Position numbers and translations under genes: made by a program. Below are positions 8,165 through 16,791 of a DNA stretch of 64,000 nt, piece by piece. The stretch covers positions 1 to 64,000 of the forward strand of contig VXPF01000117.1 in the NCBI GenBank assembly GCA_009839725.1, in the 5' to 3' direction. How positions within the stretch are numbered: position 1 is the stretch's first letter; each line of letters starts with the position of its first letter. This stretch comes from Dehalococcoidia bacterium. GTDB taxonomy: Bacteria > Chloroflexota > Dehalococcoidia > Tepidiformales > Tepidiformaceae. The notes under the pieces were generated by a model. That model searched no databases. It was not told the origin of the DNA and saw nothing but the letters and a program-made list of their open reading frames with translations.

Positions 8165-10354
8165 ATGGAGCGCGATCGCGGCGGCAGGCCGCCGTATCCC
8201 GGACCCCTCACCCCGGCCGAGGAGCGGGTGCTCAGGGAGTTGCGCAAGGGCGGCACGAACGCTGAGATCGCCGTGCGCCTCGGCATCAGCCCGGAGACGG
8301 TCAAGACTCACATCGCCCGTATGCTCTCCAAGCTGGACCTCGCGGATCGTCGCCAACTCGCTGCGTGGCGCCCCGAAGCTGGTTGGAGACGCCTCAGGGG
8401 AGTGCTGGCAGTTCCCGCTGTACTGTCCTCCTCCGCTCGTCCCCTGGTCTGGGCAGGTGCGGGACTGGCGGGAGCCGCGGTCATAGTCGGAATAGCCATC
8501 CTCATCGCGGCGCTGATAGCCAATGGCGACCCACCTCCAGCTGCCCCCGCGGTCTCCAGCCCCGACGCCGAGGCGCCAGTCGCCACAGCCACGCCTACTC
8601 CAATCCCGCCTTCCCCGGCAGACCCGGCCGTCCAGTTGAGCGTCGCGAGCGACGGTGCTTGCGTGGTGCGGGAGTCGGGCGAGCTCCTCTGTTGGTCAGC
8701 TGGACGCCAGATTGATGTTCCTCCCGGGAAGTACCTCTCAGTGAGTGTCGGCTTCAGACACAGATGCGCGGTGCGGGAATCCCACGAAGTGACCTGCTGG
8801 GGGAGGAACAACGATGGCGAGGCCGACGGGCCTTCCGGTCGCTTCAGGGCGGTGAGTGCGGGCAACTACTTCACGTGCGGGCTGAGGGACTCGGGAGAGA
8901 TCGTGTGCTGGGGAGAGGGCGGAGATGGACAGACCGGTGCGCTTGCTGGGCAGTACGACTCGGTCAGTGCGGGCCGCAGGCATGCGTGTGCGATACGAGA
9001 GTCGGGGGAGGTGGTCTGCTGGGGGGACAACGACAATGGCGAGACCGATGCGCCCCCGGGGCGGTTCATGGCCGTGAGCGCGGGAGGCTCCTTCACATGC
9101 GCGCTGAAGGACTTGGGAGAGATCGTGTGCTGGGGAAGGGGCGACCAGCTGCGTCCGCCCGTGGGGAAGTACCGCTCCGTCAGCGCCGGGGGATCACACG
9201 CCTGCGCGCTTCGGGAATCGGGCGAGCTGGTGTGCTGGGGGAGCAACGATGTGGGCCAGATCGATGTGAAGCCGGAGCAGTACCATTCGGTCAGCGCCGG
9301 TGGTACGGATACCTGCGCGATTCGCCAGTCGGGTGGGGTGGTCTGCTGGGGACTGCATGACATCTCCGAACTTCTGGACGTACCCGCTGGCGAGTTCCGC
9401 TCGGTGAGCGCCTCTCATTGGTGGGCGTGCGCGCTACGAGAGTCTGGCGAGGTGGTCTGCTGGGGTCTCACCGAAGCTGGTCCTTACGATGCGCCGTCTG
9501 GAACGTACCGCTGGCTTGGTGTGCGCGCTTCCGAGGCGTGTGCGCTACGGGAGTCAGGGGAGGTCGTTTGTTGGCTCCGGGGGGGCAAGGGGCAGACGCA
9601 TGTGCCGCCGGGGAAGTACCGGTCGCTGAGCATGGGTGGTTACCACAACTGCGCGCTGCGGGAGTCGGGGGAGATCGCCTGCTGGGGATACGATGGAAGC
9701 GGCCAGACGGAGGTCCCTCCGGGGCAATACCAAGCGGTGAGCGCCGGCGGTTACCATACGTGCGCACTGCGTGAGTCGGGCGAGATCGCTTGCTGGGGGG
9801 GACGGATCGCTTCCGGGTACGTCGACGGTATTGGCGACTACTACCGCCCTCCCTTGGACTACGGTCAGGGTGAGGCAAGGGAGGGAGAGTTCCGCTCGGT
9901 GGCCGCGGGCGAGGCGCATACGTGCGCGGTGCGGGAATCGGGCGAGCTTGTCTGCTGGGGGCAGAACTACCGCTCATGGGACGGCCATCCCGAGCTTCAG
10001 GCGCCACCGGGAACGTATCGGTCCGTGACCGCCTACGAATACCTGACGTGCGCGTTGCGGGAGTCGGGTGAGGTCGTCTGCTGGTATCCCGGCTATCCCG
10101 ATCTGACTGACGGACCGCCGGGGAAGTATCGCTCGCTGAGCGTGGATGAGCCGTGTGCGGTGCACGAGTCCGGCAAGCTGGTGTGCTGGCCGGCACCGTG
10201 GTTGTATGAGGAGGTGCTCACCGGCTGGGAAGCCTACCCGCTAACGGAGGGATACCGCTCGGTGAGCTCGGGCTGGGTCACGTTCGGAGTGCTTGAAACA
10301 GGGAAGATCGACTACTGGGGAGCGCCGGAGTGGGTGCCGGCGGAGCTTCAGTAG
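8165..10354 (+). CDS. LuxR-type HTH / transmembrane / RCC1-like repeat sensor-regulator
   Basis: 729 residues from ATG 8165 (GTG 8117, 16 codons upstream, is possible). Order: a LuxR/GerE helix-turn-helix at about residues 13-65 (LTPAEERVLRELRKGGTNAEIA...GISPETVKTHI); one hydrophobic segment at about 95-118; a Pro/Ala/Thr linker; then about 15 repeats of ~38 residues around CALRESGEVVCWG, each with a conserved Cys pair. The last repeat has lost its cysteines. The topology (HTH inside, propeller-like repeats outside) resembles ToxR/CadC-type membrane-bound one-component regulators, but pairing LuxR-HTH with RCC1-like repeats is unusual. It lies entirely between two 28-bp copies of the tRNA-Lys 3' end. 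Confidence 0.85.
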   Translation: MERDRGGRPPYPGPLTPAEERVLRELRKGGTNAEIAVRLGISPETVKTHIARMLSKLDLADRRQLAAWRPEAGWRRLRGVLAVPAVLSSSARPLVWAGAGLAGAAVIVGIAILIAALIANGDPPPAAPAVSSPDAEAPVATATPTPIPPSPADPAVQLSVASDGACVVRESGELLCWSAGRQIDVPPGKYLSVSVGFRHRCAVRESHEVTCWGRNNDGEADGPSGRFRAVSAGNYFTCGLRDSGEIVCWGEGGDGQTGALAGQYDSVSAGRRHACAIRESGEVVCWGDNDNGETDAPPGRFMAVSAGGSFTCALKDLGEIVCWGRGDQLRPPVGKYRSVSAGGSHACALRESGELVCWGSNDVGQIDVKPEQYHSVSAGGTDTCAIRQSGGVVCWGLHDISELLDVPAGEFRSVSASHWWACALRESGEVVCWGLTEAGPYDAPSGTYRWLGVRASEACALRESGEVVCWLRGGKGQTHVPPGKYRSLSMGGYHNCALRESGEIACWGYDGSGQTEVPPGQYQAVSAGGYHTCALRESGEIACWGGRIASGYVDGIGDYYRPPLDYGQGEAREGEFRSVAAGEAHTCAVRESGELVCWGQNYRSWDGHPELQAPPGTYRSVTAYEYLTCALRESGEVVCWYPGYPDLTDGPPGKYRSLSVDEPCAVHESGKLVCWPAPWLYEEVLTGWEAYPLTEGYRSVSSGWVTFGVLETGKIDYWGAPEWVPAELQ

Positions 10355-10367
10355 GGCCGTCCCCGCA

Positions 10368-10395
10368 TCGGGAGTTCGAGTCTCCCCGGGCCTAC
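10368..10395 (+). repeat. 28-bp direct repeat, copy 2 (tRNA-Lys 3' fragment; attR-like)
   Basis: Exact copy of 8065-8092 starting 13 nt after the stop codon of the HTH/RCC1 gene. No other part of a tRNA is present upstream of it, so it is a fragment and not a second tRNA. Start-to-start distance to copy 1 is 2303 bp. Confidence 0.9.
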
Positions 10396-10424
10396 AACCC
10401 CTGTTCGGCAGGGCCAGCGTGGCT

Positions 10425-11336
10425 CTAGCGGCGGGGAGGCTCGGGTGGCGCGCCCCAGCACGTGATTTCGCTGCTCTCCTCGACGGCGCAGGCGTACTCA
10501 CCAGCAGCACCGACGGCGATGAACTTCCCCGGCGGCGCCGTCAGTCCGCCCGGGGAGTAGGCGCCCCAGCAGACAATGGACCGATCGGCCGAGATCCCGC
10601 AGGTGTGTCTAGCCGCGGCGCTCACCGACGAGAAGGCTTCGGTGGGAGGCCTGGCCTGCCCCCGGTCGTTGGCGCCCCAGCACACAACCGCGCCGACGGT
10701 CGTTATCCCACAGGTGTGCTTCCACCCGGCACTGACAGAGAGGAACGGTCCGTACGGGGGGTCAGCCTGACCCGAGTCGTCGGCGCCCCAGCAGGTGACG
10801 GAGCCGTTGGCCCTCACAGCACAGGCGTGAAGCCCGCCGGCGCTCACCGAGTCGAACGTCCCGTCCGGCGGCGAGACCTGCCCAAATCCGTTGTCGCCCC
10901 AGCAGGCAAGGGTGCGATCGCTCCTCACCCCGCAGGTGTGGGAACCACCGGCGCTAACGGAGCGGAAACTCCCGTCGGGGGGCGTTGCCCGGCCATGGCC
11001 GTCGTTGCCCCAGCAGGCCACCCTGCCGTCGGCCCGCAGCCCACAGGTGTGGATCGTCCCGGCGGTGACCGAGGTGAACGCTCCATCTTGCGAGATGGCC
11101 TGGCCGAAGGTGTTCTCGCCCCAGCAGAAGACCGACCCATCGCGCCTCAGTCCGCAAGCGTGTTCTCGGCCGGCGCTGACGGAGACGTAGCCGTCTCCGT
11201 AGTCGGGTTCGGCCGACTCATCGCGTTCCCCGGGTGTCGCCCACACGAGGAAGATGAACACGGCCCCGACGAGCACAAGCAGGATCACGCCAACGACGAG
11301 GGCGAGCCGAATCCCCAGCCACTCCATCTCGTGCAT
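10425..11336 (-). CDS. Membrane-anchored seven-repeat RCC1-like protein
   Basis: 303 residues. An N-terminal hydrophobic segment (about residues 8-32) is followed by exactly seven repeats of about 37 residues of the type HTCGLRADGRVACWG...GQ.TPPDG.F.SVSAG, each with two cysteines. Seven matches the blade number of a closed RCC1 beta-propeller. The repeats are probably outside the membrane, where the paired cysteines could form disulfides. It is convergent with the HTH/RCC1 gene, with the att-like repeat between them. ATG 11327 is an alternative start. Ligand unknown. Confidence 0.85.
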   Translation of the reverse strand: MHEMEWLGIRLALVVGVILLVLVGAVFIFLVWATPGERDESAEPDYGDGYVSVSAGREHACGLRRDGSVFCWGENTFGQAISQDGAFTSVTAGTIHTCGLRADGRVACWGNDGHGRATPPDGSFRSVSAGGSHTCGVRSDRTLACWGDNGFGQVSPPDGTFDSVSAGGLHACAVRANGSVTCWGADDSGQADPPYGPFLSVSAGWKHTCGITTVGAVVCWGANDRGQARPPTEAFSSVSAAARHTCGISADRSIVCWGAYSPGGLTAPPGKFIAVGAAGEYACAVEESSEITCWGAPPEPPRR

Positions 11337-11411
11337 GGTGTCGGCATGCTACGTGGCGAGGGCCCGAATAACCCCAGCCCCCGCCTTCGGGCTGGCGAGA
11401 GATGGCGTGCC

Positions 11412-11417
11412 TATAAT
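11412..11417 (+). promoter_or_regulatory. -10 element (TATAAT) of the PhyH gene
   Basis: Perfect sigma-70-type TATAAT, 31 nt upstream of ATG 11449. No convincing -35 hexamer is found at 16-18 nt upstream. Confidence 0.55.
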
Positions 11418-11448
11418 GGCCGGGCCAGTGGGCGCCAGGAGCAGCGAG

Positions 11449-12336
11449 ATGACTACGGAAACCGTCGCGGCGAGCTACGACCTTGACCCGGCCGATCCGG
11501 TCGCGGGGATTACCGATGAGGTGATCGCGCGGTGGGAGAAAGACGGCGTGGTGATGCTGCGGAACGCGCTCGGTCCCGAGTGGATGATGCTGCTGGGGAT
11601 GGGGCTGGGGAAGGTGCTCGCCGACTCGGGGATGTACAAGGCGACGTTCTTCGAGGGCACCGAGGGCGAGTTCCACGAGACGGTGCGCAACTTCGACTAC
11701 TCCTTCGAGATCAGGCGGCTGCTCTACGACTCGCCAATCAAGAAGATACTGGGGCGCTTCATCCGCTCGGAGAACGTCTGGTACTACTCGGACGAGTTCT
11801 TCCTGAAGAGCAGCGGCGGGGCGGAGCGGACGCCCTGGCACCAGGACACGCCCTACTACCCGATCGGCGGATCTCAGTTCGCCTCGATGTGGATCTCGCT
11901 CGACGAGCTGAAGCGCGAGGAGTGCCTGGAGTTCGTCGCGGGAAGCCACCTTGGGACGATGTACGACGGCTTCAACCCGTCGAAGCCGGACGACCCCTCG
12001 AGCGGGTTCTACGGCGAGGAGCTGCCGATCCTGCCGGACATCGAGGCGGACCGGGAGAGCTTCCCGATCGTCGGCTGGCCGGTGAACCCCGGCGACGTGA
12101 TCGTGTCCAACCCGCACATCATCCACGGGGGTGGGCCGACGAACCTGGACAGTCAGCGCCGTGCCCTCGCGGTGCGCATGTTCGGCGACGACGTCGTGTT
12201 CGCGAGCCGGCCGGCATCGCGCCCGACGGTGCCGATGACGCCGGGGCTGGGCCTGCACCTGAAGCCGGGGGACCCGCTGCGGAGCCCCTGGTACCCGCAG
12301 CTGGACCCGCCGCCGGCCTCGGAGCGTTACGGCTAG
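11449..12336 (+). CDS. Phytanoyl-CoA dioxygenase (PhyH) family protein
   Basis: 295 residues; Fe(II)/2-oxoglutarate-dependent oxygenase fold. The metal ligands H131-x-D133 lie in TPWHQDTPYY, the distal histidine in NPHIIHGGGP (about H226), and an arginine suited to bind 2-oxoglutarate about 12 residues later. ATG 11449 is chosen because TATAAT at 11412-11417 lies just upstream and PhyH homology begins soon after. In-frame sequence upstream of 11449 overlaps the neighbouring gene and is not protein-like. The substrate is probably an acyl-CoA or small hydrophobic compound. Not in an obvious operon. Confidence 0.9.
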   Translation: MTTETVAASYDLDPADPVAGITDEVIARWEKDGVVMLRNALGPEWMMLLGMGLGKVLADSGMYKATFFEGTEGEFHETVRNFDYSFEIRRLLYDSPIKKILGRFIRSENVWYYSDEFFLKSSGGAERTPWHQDTPYYPIGGSQFASMWISLDELKREECLEFVAGSHLGTMYDGFNPSKPDDPSSGFYGEELPILPDIEADRESFPIVGWPVNPGDVIVSNPHIIHGGGPTNLDSQRRALAVRMFGDDVVFASRPASRPTVPMTPGLGLHLKPGDPLRSPWYPQLDPPPASERYG

Positions 12337-12352
12337 CGAATCGACGCGCGCC

Positions 12353-14587
12353 TCAGGGCGTCGTGAGTTCGGCGCGGTAGGCCTCGAACTGCTCGTAGAA
12401 GTCGTCGGGGGTAAGGCCGAAGGCCTGCTCGAAGGCGGCCTGCCAGCTCCCGGCCCCCGGCTCGTAGTCCTCTGTGTCCGGTTTGCCGCGGGGCAGCAGG
12501 CGGTAGTACTCGATTAGGGAGCGCTCGCCGGCGTGGTTCACGAGCCAGTCGATGGCGAGAAGGCTCAGCGCCAGGCTGTGGTCGTCGCCTGCCTCCACCC
12601 ACCCCTGGTTGGTCTCGAGCTGCCGCAGGGGCGCCTCCATCTCGCGCGCCGGCCCGGTCAGCCGTTCGATCTCTTCTGCGTAGGCGCTCTCCCCGATCCA
12701 CGCCTCAAACGCAACTGTTGCGTAGTAGTGCCCGGCGCTCCGGAGCCACCAGGGCTGGCCGGCACTGTCTGTCCGAGGTTGGAGCTGTGCAAAGGCCATG
12801 CGGACGAGGGTGCGGTCCGACAGGTCACCACCACCACACGAGATGGTGTGGAATACGTAACTCGGGGTACGGCGAAATGAACAGTAGAAGGTGCTGCCCA
12901 GGTAACCCTGACGGTAGAGGCCGTAGAGGGCTGGGCGGGCCGACTCCTCGTCCGCTGCCACGTACACGGAGTACTCGTAGGGGTCTGCTCCCAGCTGCCC
13001 GGTGAGGAAGGTACCCACGTCCTTCACGCGTGTTCGGACGGCTTCCTGCCGTTCGGGCGCGACCTCCCCGAGGAAGATGGCGACCGGCTCGATCACGTCG
13101 TCCTGTGTGTGCGGCAGGGGACGCATCGCCGCCTCGCGGTAGACTTCCCGATCGTCAGTAAACTCCTCCGCGCCGATGTCGAAGAGGGCGCGCAGCGCGC
13201 TCTCGAAGGCAGCCTCTTCGCGGGTTGACGCAAAGGCGGAATAGAACGCCTCGGGATCGATGCCAAAGGCCGCTTCGAAGGCCTCTTGCCAGCTCCGTAA
13301 GGAGCGCAGGAGCCGGTAGTGTTCGATGAACGAGTCGTACTGGGCCTGTTCCAGGAGTGGCAAGGGCTCCTGCGATGTGGCGGCGCTGTCACCTGCGTCT
13401 TCTGCCAGGGCATTTGCGACCAGCCAATCGACTGCCGCTGCAGCCAGGTAGTACCTCTCGGCGGCTCCGTAGAAGTCACTCTCGAGTTCACTGAGTGACT
13501 CTCCAACCCGCCCGGCCACCTGCCACCAGTCCTGGCGGATCTCCTCGCCGGTCTGTGCCCCCACGGTCACCTCGTAAAGGGCGGCTGCGTACGTTGCGGC
13601 TCCCTCGGTGAGCCACACGGGTGGGTACGGATACCTCGCGAGACTGTGCTGGAGCACGTGGAAATATTCGTGGGCGAGCACACGGTTGAGAGAGAACCCC
13701 GTGAGGTTGCTTGCGATGCTGACGGTGGAGGATTGAACGCGGCTGCCGGGGGGACGGCCCAGGAACACCGTCCTGGCCTGGTTGGGGAAATCCTCTTCGG
13801 AGCGGAGGGCAAAGTCGGGAAGATGGAGTCCGTACTGTTCGGCGAAGAACGCGACCACCTCCGCAAGACCGGAGCGGACATCCTCCTGGCGCTCGGGCGT
13901 GACCTCTTCGCTGAAGGCAATCGTGGTGTTCCCGAACCCCGACTGCCACCAGCTTGCCTCCTCCGACAGCTCCAGCAGCAGGGCGTCGCCGCGATTCAGC
14001 TCGGCGAGCGTGCTGGAGGCGCCGGCTCCGGGGACGTACACGTCGAAGCGTTGCGCTTCGGCATCCCAGCGCCACGCGACTGTCACGCGGTCGCCAAAGC
14101 GTCCGAGGGCCGTCTCGATCGGCTCGGCGTCCTGGCCGGCCCAGCCAGTGAGATTGAGGCCGCTCTCGACTGAAAGCAGGGCGTACCGGTCCCAGACGGG
14201 GCGGACCCACTCGACGACCGCGTCGCCGGCGATGAAGAACCACAGTCCCTGTCCGAGGACGGCGCGACTCATCCGGTAGCCGGTGCTCGTGGGCGTGGAC
14301 CTCCGGTAGCGCTGGGCCTCCGTGTCCCAGCCGTAGATATGCGTGAGCTCCGGGATCTCCTCGAAGATACCGCGAACGGGCGTGGGACGGCCCACCCAGC
14401 CGACCATGTTCCAGCCGGGGTACAGGAGCGTCGTGATGGTCTCGGTCTCGGGCTCCTGAGCCTCGGCAGGGGCTGGAGCCGCGATCGCGGCCCAGAGAAG
14501 GACCGCCAGGAACGGGACGGTTAGCAGGTAGGGGAAGCGCTTCAGGACCAGGGCGTCACCCTCTCCAGGCCAACTACTGCTGCGCAC
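12353..14587 (-). CDS. Secreted duplicated gluzincin-like (peptidase MA-type) protein
   Basis: About 744 residues. A signal-peptide-like stretch (KRFPYLLTVPFLAVLLWAAI, ending APAEAQ) leads into two tandem copies of a Trp-rich N-terminal domain (YPGWNMVGW and GLNLTGWAGQ). A peptidase-MA-like domain follows with HEYFH encoded at 13672-13658 and the third ligand Glu 18 residues later in WLTEGAATY. The C-terminal third is a second copy of this domain in which HEYFH has become RMAFAQ, so it should be inactive. The start is uncertain: GTG 14587 gives a normal signal peptide, while ATG 14650 would overlap the P450 leader. Probably an extracytoplasmic zinc protease; substrate unknown. Confidence 0.8.
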   Translation of the reverse strand: MRSSSWPGEGDALVLKRFPYLLTVPFLAVLLWAAIAAPAPAEAQEPETETITTLLYPGWNMVGWVGRPTPVRGIFEEIPELTHIYGWDTEAQRYRRSTPTSTGYRMSRAVLGQGLWFFIAGDAVVEWVRPVWDRYALLSVESGLNLTGWAGQDAEPIETALGRFGDRVTVAWRWDAEAQRFDVYVPGAGASSTLAELNRGDALLLELSEEASWWQSGFGNTTIAFSEEVTPERQEDVRSGLAEVVAFFAEQYGLHLPDFALRSEEDFPNQARTVFLGRPPGSRVQSSTVSIASNLTGFSLNRVLAHEYFHVLQHSLARYPYPPVWLTEGAATYAAALYEVTVGAQTGEEIRQDWWQVAGRVGESLSELESDFYGAAERYYLAAAAVDWLVANALAEDAGDSAATSQEPLPLLEQAQYDSFIEHYRLLRSLRSWQEAFEAAFGIDPEAFYSAFASTREEAAFESALRALFDIGAEEFTDDREVYREAAMRPLPHTQDDVIEPVAIFLGEVAPERQEAVRTRVKDVGTFLTGQLGADPYEYSVYVAADEESARPALYGLYRQGYLGSTFYCSFRRTPSYVFHTISCGGGDLSDRTLVRMAFAQLQPRTDSAGQPWWLRSAGHYYATVAFEAWIGESAYAEEIERLTGPAREMEAPLRQLETNQGWVEAGDDHSLALSLLAIDWLVNHAGERSLIEYYRLLPRGKPDTEDYEPGAGSWQAAFEQAFGLTPDDFYEQFEAYRAELTTP

Positions 14588-14706
14588 GCTAGCACGTCGA
14601 AGACAGACGTACCGCACCCATGCCCGTCGAGACCGTGAAGGCCGCGGCAAGGGGGGCAGGGCTCGATGTACTAAGCTGGACGCGATTGTATCGAAGGCAG
14701 GTTGGC

Positions 14707-16032
14707 ATGCCCCTCCGCGACAGCATCCGCTCCGCCATTGCGCCGGCGTACATCCGTGGCCGGCTGCTCCAGGAGCGCCTTGAGGCAGGGGTCTCGTGGT
14801 ACCCGCTCGACCCCGCCTTCATCGCCAACCCGTACCCGAAGTACCGGCGGCTGCGCGAGCGGGACCCGTACCACCGGAGCCGGCTCACGGGGATGCTGGT
14901 GGTCTCGCGGTACGAGGATGTGGACGCGATCCTGCGTGACCACCGCCAGTTCCTGAACGGCGAGCGCGACTGGAATAGCGAGAACCTCGTGAACTCGAGC
15001 ATCAGGCGGGAGCTGACGCCGTCGATCCTGTCGCTCGATCCCCCCGACCACACGCGGCTGCGGGGGCTGGTGAATCGAGCCTTCACCCCCCGCGAAATGG
15101 CCAAGATGGAGGACCAGGTCCGGGAGACGGCGCACGCCTTGCTCGACGAAGTCGGGGATGACAACGAGTTCGACCTGATGTCGAACCTGGCGACGCTGCT
15201 GCCGATGGTCGTGATCGCCGAGATGATCGGGGTGCCCACCGACGACCGCGAACGCTTCAAGACGTGGTCGGATCGATTCGCGCGGGTGCTCGAGCCGAAC
15301 CTCACAGATGAGGAGGGGCGGTTAGTGCTCGAGACCGCCGACGAGTTCGAGCGGTACTTCGCCCCGATCATCGAGGAGCGGCGCCGGGAACCGACCGAGG
15401 ACCTGGTATCGCGGCTCGCGCTGGCGGAGGAAGAGGGGCAGAAGCTGACGACGGAGGAGACGCAGGTGACCCTGCGGCTGCTGCTCGTGGCGGGCAACGA
15501 GACGACGACGAACCTGATCGGGAACGGGCTGCGCGCGCTGCTCCAGCATCCCGAGCAGCTGCAGCTCCTGCGGGAACAACCGGAGCTGATCCCGACGGCG
15601 ATCGAGGAGCTCCTTCGCTACGACCCGCCGGTGCAGCTCGATGGGCGCTACGTGGCGGAGGACGTGGAGATCGGTGGCAAGGCGGTGGAGCGAGGCTCGC
15701 GCCTGGCGCTGCTGATCGGGGGGGCCAATCGCGACCCCGATCAGTTCAGCGATCCGGAGACACTGGACGTGACGCGGGACGAGGGCGTCAACATCTCCTT
15801 CGGGCGGGGCATCCACCACTGCCTGGGGGCGCCCCTGGCGCGGCTCGAGGGGCGGATCGCGTTCGAGGTGCTGCTGGAGCGGTTCGACGATATCCGGTTT
15901 GGCGCCCGCGAGCCGGTCTACAAGCCGAACATCGTGCTCCGGGGACTGCGGGAGTTCGACATCCGCGTCCGCCATCGGGCCGGCCGGAGCTTCGCGGGCG
16001 CGGAAGCGGACCCGACGGCAGCGGCGGGGTAG
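14707..16032 (+). CDS. Cytochrome P450
   Basis: 441 residues, typical of soluble bacterial P450s (CYP107-like size). The oxygen-binding I-helix motif AGNETT is at 272-277, ExxR is E301-L-L-R304, and the haem loop FGRGIHHCLG has the thiolate C372. GGCAGG precedes ATG 14707, and TACTAA at 14669-14674 could be its -10. ATG 14620 in the same frame would add a 29-residue extension that lacks P450 character. Needs ferredoxin and reductase partners, none encoded in the window. Substrate unknown. Confidence 0.93.
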   Translation: MPLRDSIRSAIAPAYIRGRLLQERLEAGVSWYPLDPAFIANPYPKYRRLRERDPYHRSRLTGMLVVSRYEDVDAILRDHRQFLNGERDWNSENLVNSSIRRELTPSILSLDPPDHTRLRGLVNRAFTPREMAKMEDQVRETAHALLDEVGDDNEFDLMSNLATLLPMVVIAEMIGVPTDDRERFKTWSDRFARVLEPNLTDEEGRLVLETADEFERYFAPIIEERRREPTEDLVSRLALAEEEGQKLTTEETQVTLRLLLVAGNETTTNLIGNGLRALLQHPEQLQLLREQPELIPTAIEELLRYDPPVQLDGRYVAEDVEIGGKAVERGSRLALLIGGANRDPDQFSDPETLDVTRDEGVNISFGRGIHHCLGAPLARLEGRIAFEVLLERFDDIRFGAREPVYKPNIVLRGLREFDIRVRHRAGRSFAGAEADPTAAAG

Positions 16033-16108
16033 GCCGGGGAGGCAGTTCGGGCGTTCCTGGTCTCCGGCGCTGGTCGAAGTACACGTCCTCATAAGCCATC
16101 TGGTGTAC

Positions 16109-16143
16109 TTCTTTTCACGAACTGGACGGGTGATTCTTTTCAC
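16109..16143 (+). repeat. Pair of 10-bp direct repeats (TTCTTTTCAC), 25-bp period
   Basis: TTCTTTTCAC occurs at 16109-16118 and 16134-16143 in a noticeably AT-richer stretch between the P450 gene and the hemerythrin-like gene. The 25-bp spacing puts both copies on roughly the same DNA face or one slightly off, so they could be paired regulator sites. No protein gene is visible in 16033-16273. Confidence 0.4.
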
Positions 16144-16211
16144 ATATTGCGGGAGCAGTTGTGTGAATTGCATCCTCGAATTCGTGCGCTGTAATGCCTT
16201 GACGAGCCCAG

Positions 16212-16217
16212 TACGAT
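16212..16217 (+). promoter_or_regulatory. Candidate -10 (TACGAT) of the hemerythrin-like/dodecin unit
   Basis: TACGAT lies 56 nt upstream of ATG 16274, so a leader of about 50 nt would contain the palindrome at 16246-16259. Confidence 0.4.
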
Positions 16218-16245
16218 TGCGGAACACTCGATCCGAAGCAACTGA

Positions 16246-16259
16246 GTACGACATCGTAC
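16246..16259 (+). promoter_or_regulatory. Palindrome GTACGA-CA-TCGTAC, possible operator
   Basis: Perfect 6-bp half-sites with a 2-bp centre, between the likely transcription start and the Shine-Dalgarno (AAGGGGGG) of the hemerythrin-like gene. The position suits a repressor site. The minus strand also reads TACGAT here, so a divergent -10 is an alternative explanation. Confidence 0.4.
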
Positions 16260-16273
16260 GAAAGGGGGGTGTG

Positions 16274-16747
16274 ATGGTGACGGAGAGTCGAGAACACCCA
16301 GCAGACGCCGAGGGCGGGGAGCGCCTGCGGGGTCACGCAGCGCTCCACCACGCACGGGAGCGGATGGATGCGGCAATCGTGGCCTCCGCGGAGGACGCGC
16401 TGGGCTGGGCGGGAAACCTGCACGACGCCCTCGATGAGCTTGCCGACGTCCTCCGCCGGCACCGCGAGGCGTCGGAGCGCCCCGGCGGCAGCCTCGATGA
16501 GATGGAGAAAATGGAGCCGCGGCTGAGCGCTCGCATCGAGCGCTCGCGGGCCGAGCACCAGCCGCTCATCGACCGCACGGAAACCCTGCGGGAGACAGTG
16601 GCCCGACAAGTCGAGGGGGGCAGGGTGGAGGTCAACCACCTTCGGGGGATCGCGGGGCGGCTGGAGAGCGACTTTCGCGATCACATCGCGAGGGGCATTG
16701 AGCTGACCTACGAAGCTTTCGAACGCGACATGGGCGGAGAGGGCTGA
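16274..16747 (+). CDS. Helical protein, probably hemerythrin-like (HHE)
   Basis: 157 residues, almost entirely alpha-helical by composition, with regularly placed His and Glu/Asp: LHDALDELADVLRRHREASE, AEHQPLIDRTETL and FRDHIARGIELTYEAFE. The pattern resembles the HHE cation-binding four-helix bundle, but I cannot assign every iron ligand. The start is ATG 16274 with AAGGGGGG just upstream; GTG 16271 is adjacent and equivalent. Followed at 44 nt by dodecin on the same strand, so the two are probably co-transcribed. A role in iron, oxygen or redox handling is inference. Confidence 0.6.
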   Translation: MVTESREHPADAEGGERLRGHAALHHARERMDAAIVASAEDALGWAGNLHDALDELADVLRRHREASERPGGSLDEMEKMEPRLSARIERSRAEHQPLIDRTETLRETVARQVEGGRVEVNHLRGIAGRLESDFRDHIARGIELTYEAFERDMGGEG

Positions 16748-16791
16748 GCCTTACAAGCGAAGAACGCGGGAACGCGGGAAGGAGCGATTCC

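Noticed and set aside
10320-10395. Second tRNA-Lys gene at the end of the HTH/RCC1 gene
   Set aside because: Only the 28-bp 3' end is present; no D-arm, anticodon arm or 5' acceptor strand precedes it, and the CCA is not intact.
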